A DNA stretch of 64,000 nt from Micromonospora echinaurantiaca (lineage in GTDB: Bacteria; Actinomycetota; Actinomycetes; Mycobacteriales; Micromonosporaceae), in NCBI RefSeq assembly GCF_900090235.1, contig NZ_LT607750.1, forward strand, positions 2,120,501-2,184,500, in the 5' to 3' direction. A program made the translations under genes and the position numbers. Below are positions 57,458 to 64,000 of this stretch, in pieces (within the stretch, counting starts at the first letter, position 1; every line of letters starts with the position of its first letter). The notes under the pieces are model-generated. The model searched no databases and had not been told where the DNA came from. It was given only the letters and a program-made list of their open reading frames with translations.

Positions 57458-57463
57458 ATCCTA
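57458..57463 (-). promoter_or_regulatory. Leaderless-type -10 (TAGGAT) of the PP2C gene
   Basis: On the minus strand TAGGAT ends six bases before GTG 57451. Confidence 0.45.
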
Positions 57464-57522
57464 GTCGCGCTGTGCTGCGGGGAGGTGTCTGACCTGCGGC
57501 GGCCGGGTCGGGCCGGGTACAC

Positions 57523-58602
57523 CTAGGGCAGGGCGAGCACCGCGACGTGCCCCAGGTGGTCGGAGGCCCAGCGGCCGTCCGGCGTACGCCGTTCGACCCC
57601 GAAGACCTCGCTGGCCACCGGCACCACCGTGCCGCGGACCAGCACCATGTCGATCCGGTGCTCGACGTCGTCGGCCGGTTCGGTCAGGTCGTCGCCGAGG
57701 CCGGCGGTGTAGCCCGGGTCGCCCGGGTGCAGGATCGGCCAGGTGTCCACCATCCCGCCGGCGACCAGCGTGAAGTAGGCCAGCCGGTTGACCGGCTCCG
57801 GCAGCTCCGGCCCGGTGTTGAGGTCGCCGACGAGGACCACCCGGCCGGGTACGTCCAGCGGCCCGGCCAGCAGTTCCTCGGCCTGTCGCACCCGGACGCC
57901 GGGGTGGAACGCCTCCAGGTGGGTGTTGACCACCCGGAACGCCCGCCGGCCGTGGACCACGTCCACCGCTGTCCAGCCCCGCGTGCTGGTCACGGAGTCA
58001 CCGGTGGCGGGCAGCGGGGTCACCATGTTGGTGACGAAGTTCCCCGACGAGGTGCCGGTGACCTTCACCCGTCCGCCGTGGCGGACCAGGATCACGTCGC
58101 GCATGGTGAGCCGGGCGTCCACCAGGTGCGGTGCCCCGGCCGGAGCCTCGAGGTCCGCCTCGTCCTGCACCACGGCCACGTCGTAGCGGTGGCCGGCCAC
58201 CGCCAGTTCCGCCATCAGCAGGGCCAGGTAGTCGTAGCGGACAGTGGTGGCCGGGGCCGGGTCACCGAGTGGCCCGGTGCGCCACAGCGCCACCTCCTGC
58301 AGGCCCACCACGTCGGGCTTGTGCTCGCGGATCTCCGCCGCGACCAGCTTCGCCCGGGCGGGGAAGTCGACCAGGTCCACGTGACCGAGCAGGGCCGCGT
58401 TCGCCGCCAGGAACGCCGGCAGGTTCGGCGCGGTCATCGACGGGGTGAGGTCGCCACCGAGGTAGAGGTTCCGGGTCATCACCGTGATCTTGGCGCCCGG
58501 CTGGGCCTGCGCGGGCGGGGCGACCAGCCCCAGACCGGCCGCCACCAGGGCGGCGGCGGTGAACAGTCGGGTCAGTCGGTGCGGGCGCGCCCTACCGTCC
58601 AT
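57523..58602 (-). CDS. Secreted endonuclease/exonuclease/phosphatase-fold protein
   Basis: 359 residues with a signal peptide (about 1-34: LTRLFTAAALVAAGLGLVAP, cleavage after AQA). The EEP fold is shown by ITVMTRNLYLGGDLTPSM, KPDVVGLQEVALWRTG (metal Glu), FRVVNTHLEAFHPG, VVLVGDLNTGPELPEP (DxN) and the final SDHLGHVAVL. It may be an extracellular nuclease, sphingomyelinase-like phosphodiesterase or inositol phosphatase. The length and the LYLGGDL start fit the secreted actinobacterial group. It lies alone; ATG 58602 has GGGGAG upstream. Confidence 0.9.
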   Translation of the reverse strand: MDGRARPHRLTRLFTAAALVAAGLGLVAPPAQAQPGAKITVMTRNLYLGGDLTPSMTAPNLPAFLAANAALLGHVDLVDFPARAKLVAAEIREHKPDVVGLQEVALWRTGPLGDPAPATTVRYDYLALLMAELAVAGHRYDVAVVQDEADLEAPAGAPHLVDARLTMRDVILVRHGGRVKVTGTSSGNFVTNMVTPLPATGDSVTSTRGWTAVDVVHGRRAFRVVNTHLEAFHPGVRVRQAEELLAGPLDVPGRVVLVGDLNTGPELPEPVNRLAYFTLVAGGMVDTWPILHPGDPGYTAGLGDDLTEPADDVEHRIDMVLVRGTVVPVASEVFGVERRTPDGRWASDHLGHVAVLALP

Positions 58603-58767
58603 CTCCCCGGTCCTCTCCTCGCAGGAGATCCGCGTCGCGGAAGCCTGCCGTACGCTAGCGCCGCCAGGGCCCTTCCGGATACGCCCGATCGGCCGGTTTC
58701 CGGACCGGACGGTGCGCGCGGCGGTTCCTGACCGCCGTCGCGCTGCACCTGGCGTCGTCGCGGCGGG

Positions 58768-59181
58768 TCAGCGCTGGGCCTGGCTGATGTTCACCAGCCA
58801 CCCGATGCCGAACCGGTCGACGCACATGCCGAACTCGTCGCCCCACATCTGCTTCTCCAGCGGGACGGTCACCGTGCCGCCGACGGTGAGCTTGTCCCAG
58901 TAGCCGCGCAGCTCGTTGCCGTCGTCGCCGCTGACGCTCACCGAGACGTTGTTGCCGGGGACGTGCTGCATGCCCGGGGCGGTGTCGGAGGCCATCAGGG
59001 TGTAGCCGGACGGCGTCTCCAGCATGCCGTGCATGACCTTGTCGGCCAGCGTCGGGTCGTCGGTGCCGAACTCCCCGAAGGTGCTCAACGTCAGGTCGCC
59101 GCCGAACACCTGCCGGTAGAACTCCATCGCCTCCCGGGCGTTGCCGTCGAAGCTGAGGTACGGGTTGAGTCGCGAGGTCAT
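58768..59181 (-). CDS. PhnB-like VOC-fold protein
   Basis: 137 residues; ATG preceded by AAGGAGGG. LNPYLSFDGNAREAMEFYRQ, then VFGGDLTLSTFGEFG, and MLETPSGYTLMASDTAPGMQ are the PhnB/YjdN-like markers (3-demethylubiquinone-9 3-methyltransferase-like glyoxalase fold). The end, QMWGDEFGMCVDRFGIGWLV, then NI, is also typical. The family's reaction is generally unknown. No operon partner: the amidase gene upstream is 134 bases away. Confidence 0.9.
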   Translation of the reverse strand: MTSRLNPYLSFDGNAREAMEFYRQVFGGDLTLSTFGEFGTDDPTLADKVMHGMLETPSGYTLMASDTAPGMQHVPGNNVSVSVSGDDGNELRGYWDKLTVGGTVTVPLEKQMWGDEFGMCVDRFGIGWLVNISQAQR

Positions 59182-59315
59182 GGCGCCCTCCTTGGTCCTG
59201 GCCAGGGGCCATCGTCGCAGAGCAGGGGTGCCCGAGCACGCGAATCGCCCGGCGGTCGCCCGGGCGGGCCGTGGCGGAGGTGGCCGGCTCACCACCCCCG
59301 CCACGGCGCGGCTCG

Positions 59316-60449
59316 TCAGCGGTGCCGGAAGGACTGCCGGACCACCCCGCCGACCAGGACGCACCAGGTGCTGGTGGTGACCTTGCCGTTGCGCGGCAGG
59401 CCGTGCAGGGCCTGGAGGTCCTGGACCGCCTTCTTCGTGGCGTAGTCGTACTCGCCGGTGACGGCGACCTCGGTCCATCCCTTGAAGTTGAGCATGAACT
59501 GCACAGCGCTGACCGGGATGCCGCTGGCGTCCTTGTCCAACTCCGGCACCAGGGTCTCCCAGGTCGGGGTGGTGAGGGTGGCGTCCACGTCGACCGGGAT
59601 GCCGTTGCGGGACTGCCAGTCCTGCACGGCTGCCACGGTCGCCGCGTCGAAGACGCTGTTCACCGGCACGGTGTAGCCGCGGTGGGCCAGCAGGTACTGC
59701 ACCACGCGGACCGACGGCGAGCCGACGAACCGCCACAGGTCGGGCCAGCGACGCGCCGGCACGTCCGCGAGGTCGGTGCCGAGCTCGCGGAACACCCGCC
59801 GGCGCAGCATCGGGAACTGCCGGTAGAACGCGGCGCCCGGGCACAGCGTGGTGCGGAAGTCCCAGTGGCCGAAGATGTCGTGGGCGGAGAGGCCGTACTG
59901 GCGGCAGATCGTGGTGCAGAGCTTCACCAGCGAGTCCAGCAGGGCCTCGGGCGGCGTCTCGGTGACGTAAGTGCCCTCGTTCTCGATGCCGATGGCCCGG
60001 CCGTTCTCGCCCGGGCAGTGCGCCGAGATCATCTGCCGGTCGCCGGCCTGCAGGCGCTCCAGGCTGCCGCGCCGGCCCTCCAGCACGTAGCCGCCCCGGC
60101 TGATGGTGAAGTGCTGGCCGGTGTCGGACCAGCCGTTGCCGTCCATGTGCAGGTCCTGGCAGTCGCGGGCGAGCTTGATCGCCTGCGCCTCGGAGTAGTC
60201 GGTGACGTTCGGGAACGCCATGTGGTGCACGATGATCTTGTTGGTCGGGATGGCGCTGACCGACAGCGGATCGGCGGGCGGGCGCGCCCCCCACTCGTCG
60301 CAGCTGTAGATCCAGTCCAGGTCCGCGCCCGGGTCCGCCTGCGCGGCCGCCGGGAAGGCGAGTTCGCTCCCGACGACCGCCACCGTGGCGGCGCCGAGGC
60401 CGGCCCGCAGCAGGGTACGGCGGTCCAGTTCGGAATGGTCGACGTGCAT
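59316..60449 (-). CDS. Tat-exported N-acetylmuramoyl-L-alanine amidase with peptidoglycan-binding domains
   Basis: 377 residues from ATG 60449 with GAGGAG upstream. A twin-arginine signal (DRRTLLRAGLGAATVAVVGS) is followed by an amidase_2/PGRP domain (about 50-225): NKIIVHHMAFPNVTDYSEAQ with zinc H75, and HDIFGHWDFRTTLCPGAAFY supplying the second His and Cys ligands. Two peptidoglycan-binding helical modules follow (VVQYLLAHRGYTVPVNSVFD and VQFMLNFKGWTEVAVTGEYD). It should cleave the muramoyl-alanine bond in the wall, for turnover or for lysis of neighbours. Tat export suggests folding before export. Transcribed alone. Confidence 0.92.
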   Translation of the reverse strand: MHVDHSELDRRTLLRAGLGAATVAVVGSELAFPAAAQADPGADLDWIYSCDEWGARPPADPLSVSAIPTNKIIVHHMAFPNVTDYSEAQAIKLARDCQDLHMDGNGWSDTGQHFTISRGGYVLEGRRGSLERLQAGDRQMISAHCPGENGRAIGIENEGTYVTETPPEALLDSLVKLCTTICRQYGLSAHDIFGHWDFRTTLCPGAAFYRQFPMLRRRVFRELGTDLADVPARRWPDLWRFVGSPSVRVVQYLLAHRGYTVPVNSVFDAATVAAVQDWQSRNGIPVDVDATLTTPTWETLVPELDKDASGIPVSAVQFMLNFKGWTEVAVTGEYDYATKKAVQDLQALHGLPRNGKVTTSTWCVLVGGVVRQSFRHR

Positions 60450-60680
60450 CGCATCTCCTCTGCGGCCGACGACGGGGGAAGGGCCGAGTGGGTGAAAAGT
60501 AGCTCCATCGGCCGCGCGTCCTGTGGAGGATATTGCCATTCCTCCGGCCCGCGCTAGAGGTCAATCTCCGTCCGTGCCCGCCAGCACCGTCCGCCCTGGA
60601 CCGCCAGCCCCGCCCCGCCCGCGGAGAACTGGATACCGCTGTTCAACCGCGTCCACAACCGGCTCCGCGATCGGAAAGGC

Positions 60681-61577
60681 TCAGCGCAGGGTGAGTGGCG
60701 TTTCGGATTCGATGCGGGACAACTTCTCCGGGTTACGGACGTAGTAGATGCCGGTGACGCGGCCGTCCTCGATCCGCAGCGCGGCGACGCCGTCAGTCTC
60801 CCCGTCGAGGCGAAACAGCAGTGCCGGGTTGCCGTTGATCACGGTCGGTTCGGTGGTGAGCGTCCCTCCGACCTTCTGCATGCTACCGACGAACATGCGG
60901 ACCGCCTTCTCTGCGCCGACGATCGGCCGCAGCGCGGCCTGTTTGACGCCGCCGCCGTCGCTGACCACGACCACCTCGGGCGCCAGCACGTCGAGCAGGC
61001 CCCGCAGGTCGTTGGTCTCGACCGCGCGCTGGAACGCCTTCAGCGCCGCCCGCCTCTCGTTCTGGGAAACCGCCTTGCGGGGGCGGCGGGCACCGACGTG
61101 CCGCCGGGCGCGGAGCGCGATCTGGCGTACGGCCGCGGGGCTCCTGCCGACGGCCGCCGCAATCTCGTCGTAGCTGATTTCGAATGCCTCGCGCAGCACG
61201 AAGACGGCGCGCTCGGTCGGCGAGAGCGTCTCGAGGACGACCATCGTCGCCATCGACACACTCTCGGCCAGCTCGGCATTCTCGGCTGTGTCCGGCGCGG
61301 TGAGCAGCGGCTCGGGCAGCCAGGGACCGACATACGCCTCCTTGCGCCGCTGCATGGTGCGCAGGCGGTTGAGCGACTGGCGGGTGGTGATCCGGATCAG
61401 GTAGGCGCGCTGATCGCCTACCTGATCCAGATCGACCTTGACCCACCGTAACCAGGCCTCCTGCAGTACGTCCTCCGCGTCGGCCGCCGATCCGAGGATC
61501 TCGTAGGCGACGGTGAAGAGCAGGTTTCGGTGGGCGACGAAGGCCTCGGTCGCCGGGTCACCGGCGTGGTCGCTCAT
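60681..61577 (-). CDS. sigJ: ECF sigma factor of the ECF41 / SigJ type with SnoaL-like C-terminus
   Basis: 298 residues. Region 2: FTVAYEILGSAADAEDVLQE, then RAYLIRITTRQSLNRLRTMQ. The linker contains WLPEPLL, and region 4 has LSPTERAVFVLREAFEISYD with HTH AVGRSPAAVRQIALRARRHV. The extra 110-residue C-terminal SnoaL_2-like domain carries SDGGG and the NPEKL variant of the ECF41 NPDKL motif. In that group the extension regulates the sigma factor itself, without an anti-sigma, and the neighbour encodes an oxidoreductase or related enzyme, as here. It follows the FAD enzyme gene by 14 bases in one operon. Confidence 0.92.
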   Translation of the reverse strand: MSDHAGDPATEAFVAHRNLLFTVAYEILGSAADAEDVLQEAWLRWVKVDLDQVGDQRAYLIRITTRQSLNRLRTMQRRKEAYVGPWLPEPLLTAPDTAENAELAESVSMATMVVLETLSPTERAVFVLREAFEISYDEIAAAVGRSPAAVRQIALRARRHVGARRPRKAVSQNERRAALKAFQRAVETNDLRGLLDVLAPEVVVVSDGGGVKQAALRPIVGAEKAVRMFVGSMQKVGGTLTTEPTVINGNPALLFRLDGETDGVAALRIEDGRVTGIYYVRNPEKLSRIESETPLTLR

Positions 61578-61591
61578 CTCGATACCTCTCC

Positions 61592-62794
61592 CTAGGCCCG
61601 CCGGCCGGTGACCGTCGGCGCTTCACCGGCCTTGGTGTGCCGCAACTCCTGGCGCCGGCGATCCGTGAACCACAGATTGAGCGAGCCGGGCCTACGTGCC
61701 TCGTGCGCCATCTGCCAGACGGTGCTCTTGCACACGGCTTCCTTGAGTATCGCCATGGACCGGCCGCCCAGGTGAAACATCCCTGTCACGGTGTCGTCCT
61801 TCTTGGCGTACTGGACGATTCCGGCGCCGCGCCCCAGGCTGATGCACTGGCCGAAGAGCCCGACGTTGAAGTCGGCAGGCTGCTTGCCGGAGATCCTGTT
61901 CAGCACCGTCTCGGCGGCCTGCGGGCCCAACTGGACTGCGGACTGGCAGCTCATCCGCACCGGCAGGTTCGACGGTGCCCCCGAGTCCCCGGCCGCGACG
62001 ATGCGTGCGTCGTCCACACTCGTGAGCGTCTCGTCGGTGAGCAGGCGCCCCAAGGCGTCCGTGCTCAGCCCGCTGCGGGCGGCCAGATCCGGCACGCCGA
62101 ACCCCGCGGTCCAGATGGTCACGCCGCTGGGCAACTCGCGGCCGTCGGCGAGCTGGACTGCATCACCTGTCACGCCGGTCACCGTCGCGCCGGGGCCCTC
62201 GATCATGGTCACGCCGAGCTTGGTGAGCCGCTCGGCCACCGAGCGCCGGGCACGGGGATGCAGGTAGGGTCCGAGTACCTTTCCGCACACGAGGGTCACC
62301 TTCCGGCCCAGCTCCGCCAGCTCGGAAGCGGTTTCAAGGCCGGTCGACCCGGCTCCCACCACCGTGACCGTGGCCGATGCGGGCGCGGCGTCGATGACCG
62401 GCCGCAGCTGCTGCGCATCCTCCAGGGTGGCGATCGGGTAGGCGTGCTCTGCCGCGCCGGGCACGCTCGGGTCGGCGTTGCCGCTGCCCACAGCGTAGAT
62501 CAGATAGTCGTAGCCGAGCGTTCCGCCGCTCGCCAAGGTCACGCGACGCCCGGCCGCGTCGATCCGGGTCACGGTGTCGACCACGAGCCCGACGCCGCCG
62601 GCCAGAATCCTCTGGTAGTCCACAACCGCGTCGTCCGACCCGCCGACGAGCTGGTGCAGGCGGATCCGCTCGACAAAAGCCGGACGCGGGTTGATCAGGG
62701 TTACCGTCACGCCGTCGCGCCGAGTCAGGCGGTTGGCCGCCATCACGCCGGCGTATCCGCCGCCGACCACGATGACATCGGTGTTCTCAGCCAT
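61592..62794 (-). CDS. FAD/NAD(P)-dependent oxidoreductase, NDH-2-like
   Basis: 400 residues from ATG 62794, preceded by GAAGGAG. DVIVVGGGYAGVMAANRLTR binds FAD; TVTVVGAGSTGLETASELAE is the second dinucleotide motif; TIWTAGFGVPDLAARSGLST and IVAAGDSGAPSNLPVRMSCQ, then SAVQLG, form the type II NADH dehydrogenase-like C-terminal FAD block. It has no membrane tail of the classic NDH-2, so the acceptor may be something other than quinone. It is the likely target and partner of the ECF41 sigma factor encoded next. Base composition looks less GC-rich than that of the flanking genes. Confidence 0.9.
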   Translation of the reverse strand: MAENTDVIVVGGGYAGVMAANRLTRRDGVTVTLINPRPAFVERIRLHQLVGGSDDAVVDYQRILAGGVGLVVDTVTRIDAAGRRVTLASGGTLGYDYLIYAVGSGNADPSVPGAAEHAYPIATLEDAQQLRPVIDAAPASATVTVVGAGSTGLETASELAELGRKVTLVCGKVLGPYLHPRARRSVAERLTKLGVTMIEGPGATVTGVTGDAVQLADGRELPSGVTIWTAGFGVPDLAARSGLSTDALGRLLTDETLTSVDDARIVAAGDSGAPSNLPVRMSCQSAVQLGPQAAETVLNRISGKQPADFNVGLFGQCISLGRGAGIVQYAKKDDTVTGMFHLGGRSMAILKEAVCKSTVWQMAHEARRPGSLNLWFTDRRRQELRHTKAGEAPTVTGRRA

Positions 62795-63000
62795 GGCCTC
62801 TCCTTCGTCTTCAAGGTGCGGCATCAAGACACCGCGCGCCCGGCGGCGCGTGACGATCAGTGCGTCAGATCACGCGCTGAGCGCCGAGTCGAGCACCAGA
62901 TGGATCAGCCCCCGCCAGCTCGCTGTCGTCGTGGGGCGCGTGGTTGGCGTACTTCTGGGCGATGAGCAGGCGGCTGTGGGTCTTGAGCACCAGCTCCGCG

Positions 63001-63162
63001 AAGCTCGACCCGGCGCTGCCGCCCACCTGGCTGGCCGCCACCACCATCGCCCTGGGCCACGCCGCCGGCGCCGAGGTCGCCGCCGGGCGGATGGCCGCCG
63101 ACCAGGCCGCCGCCGCGCTGCGCACCAGCATCCTGCGGGTGTACGGCGCCGCCCGGCCCTGA
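63001..63162 (+). pseudogene. Remnant of a TetR-family regulator C-terminus
   Basis: The frame LDPALPPTWLAATTIALGHA, then AGAEVAAGRMAADQAAAALR and TSILRVYGAARP, is the typical C-terminal end of TetR/AcrR proteins. Nothing upstream in this frame resembles the ligand or DNA-binding portion: before about 63001 the sequence changes character, and the ECF41 operon begins 200 bases away. It probably survives from a gene interrupted by insertion or deletion. It ends four bases before the RraA-like gene's stop, converging on it. Confidence 0.6.
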
Positions 63163-63166
63163 CCGG

Positions 63167-63859
63167 TCACTCCTCGATCGCCCCACCCACCCGGCGCAGG
63201 TGCTGGCGGAAGGTGTAGCCGGGCTCCGCCGCGCGCCGGGCCAGGTAGTCGTCGAACGCGGTCTGCTGGCGCAACGTCTCACCGGCGCGGATCCGGGCCG
63301 CCTGGGTCCGCTCGGTGCGCCGGATCCGCGCCGCCGCCGCCAGCACCTCCTCGGCGCGGGCGGCGGGCAGGAAGAGCACGCCGTCGTCGTCGGCGCAGAC
63401 CAGGTCGTCGGCGGTGACCAGGTGCGCGCCCACCCGCGCGCTGACCAGCGTCTGCGCCTCCCGATCGTCCAGCCGGGTCGGCCCGAGCGGGCAACTGCCG
63501 TAGCTGAACACCGGCAGGCCGATCTCCACCAGCTCGGCGGTGTCGCGGTGCAGTCCCCACACCACCAGCCCGGCCACCCCGGCCGCGGCGGCCTCCAGCA
63601 CCGCCAGGTCGCCCACGCACGCCTCGTCCGTCCGCCCGCCGTTGTCGATCACCAGCACGTCCCCGGGCGCCGCCGAGCCGTACGCCTCCAGGAACACGTC
63701 CACGCTGCCGTGGTGCCGCACCGGCAGCACCCGGCCGGCCACCCGCTGGCCGGGCACGACCGGCCGGACGCCCGCGGGTGCCACCCGCAGCGGCACGTCC
63801 AGTCGTACGCAGGCGTCGGCCAGCAGCGGCGTGGGCAGGTCGGCGAGGTGCTCCACCAT
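63167..63859 (-). CDS. RraA-like / HMG aldolase-type protein
   Basis: 230 residues; ATG 63859 with CCGGAGGACG upstream. LPTPLLADACVRLDVPLRVA, then LEAYGSAAPGDVLVIDNGGR, GDLAVLEAAAAGVAGLVVWG and ADDLVCADDDGVLFLPAARA follow the RraA/menaquinone-methyltransferase-like fold. The GDLAVLEAAAAGVAG and DDDGV blocks are those of class II 4-hydroxy-4-methyl-2-oxoglutarate / 4-carboxy-4-hydroxy-2-oxoadipate aldolases. A role as aldolase in aromatic breakdown is more likely than RNase E inhibition. The C-terminus (FDDYLARRAAEPGYTFRQHL) is an extra helix. Confidence 0.85.
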   Translation of the reverse strand: MVEHLADLPTPLLADACVRLDVPLRVAPAGVRPVVPGQRVAGRVLPVRHHGSVDVFLEAYGSAAPGDVLVIDNGGRTDEACVGDLAVLEAAAAGVAGLVVWGLHRDTAELVEIGLPVFSYGSCPLGPTRLDDREAQTLVSARVGAHLVTADDLVCADDDGVLFLPAARAEEVLAAAARIRRTERTQAARIRAGETLRQQTAFDDYLARRAAEPGYTFRQHLRRVGGAIEE

Positions 63860-64000
63860 GGCGTCCTCCGGGGCGACTGGGAATAGTGGGTCGCCATCGT
63901 AGGGAGGCCGACCGGCGCGGCAGCCAGGTCCAATCCGGATCGGCTGGCCCGCGTACGCCCGAAAATCGGTCTCCGCCGGCGACCGAGATCATCTAGTCTT
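63860..64000. promoter_or_regulatory. Upstream region of the RraA-like gene and of a gene beyond the window
   Basis: No coding sequence. At the very end TAGTCT (63994-63999) on the plus strand could be the -10 of a gene starting just outside the window. Otherwise nothing distinct is seen. Confidence 0.3.

Noticed and set aside
61577..62880. Canonical ECF41 promoter motif (TGTCACA-type) upstream of the oxidoreductase gene
   Set aside because: I looked on the minus strand upstream of 62794 and found no convincing match.
62865..63170. A 101-residue minus-strand frame overlapping the TetR remnant
   Set aside because: Most of it is the antisense of the TetR C-terminal sequence; only its last third is unexplained and is reported as a finding rather than a gene.

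Overview
The window is a GC-rich (about three quarters G+C by eye) actinobacterial chromosome segment. Dense gene packing with 4-base start/stop overlaps, frequent GTG starts, -10 hexamers of the TANNNT type lying 6-7 bases before start codons, an RsdA/SigD pair, a complete mce operon and a type VII secretion-like ATPase all suggest a Micromonosporaceae member (Micromonospora-like). This is inference from gene content; there is no rRNA or other marker gene in the window.

Layout. 1-2.6 kb: a DUF1801-like tail, a DivIVA-like coiled-coil gene pair divergent from a frameshifted GntR-type regulator, and an AbiEi/DUF559-type gene flanked by two matching 63-bp hairpins. 2.9-16.4 kb: accessory metabolism and envelope genes: an SRPBCC-CBM-like membrane protein, a Gfo/Idh/MocA oxidoreductase, a secreted GH16-CBM13 glucanase with a LacI-type operator, a NYN-LOTUS RNA-binding protein, a large secreted M14 peptidase, an orphan OppC permease, and a WYL regulator divergent from a VOC/YdeI pair over an inverted repeat. 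16.7-19.7 kb: a secreted protein with a six-copy 42-bp repeat, then anti-sigma RsdA and sigma SigD. 19.9-31.1 kb: one long operon for an Mce lipid importer (ATPase, two YrbE permeases, six Mce proteins, two Mce-associated proteins).

31.1-36.8 kb is the most unusual region. A 1448-residue protein joins an N-terminal caspase-like protease to four FtsK/EccC-type P-loop modules. It is co-transcribed with a small EACC1-like protein and faces two small helical, type VII substrate-like proteins. I read it as a candidate NTP-dependent, protease-effector conflict or signalling system built on a type VII secretion ATPase scaffold.

37.0-43.9 kb: a fused cytochrome b / sulfite-oxidase-type molybdoenzyme with a membrane partner, divergent from a glycan-type cluster (epimerase, polytopic membrane protein, GT2 glycosyltransferase, TIGR04282/DUF2064 transferase, methyltransferase). 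43.9-51.7 kb: an alpha/beta hydrolase divergent from a self-contained PTS operon (DeoR regulator, PfkB kinase, mannitol-type EIIC, EIIB, EIIA, Zn-dehydrogenase, HPr, EI) behind a near-consensus promoter. 51.9-60.4 kb: a small conserved-looking protein, dinB under a LexA box, a GNAT, an FMN glutamate-synthase-like oxidase, a GAF-PP2C phosphatase, a secreted nuclease-fold protein, a VOC protein and a Tat-exported amidase. 60.7-64.0 kb: an ECF41-type sigma factor and its oxidoreductase in a visibly less GC-rich patch, next to a TetR remnant and an RraA-like aldolase.

No tRNA, rRNA, CRISPR array or intact transposase was seen.
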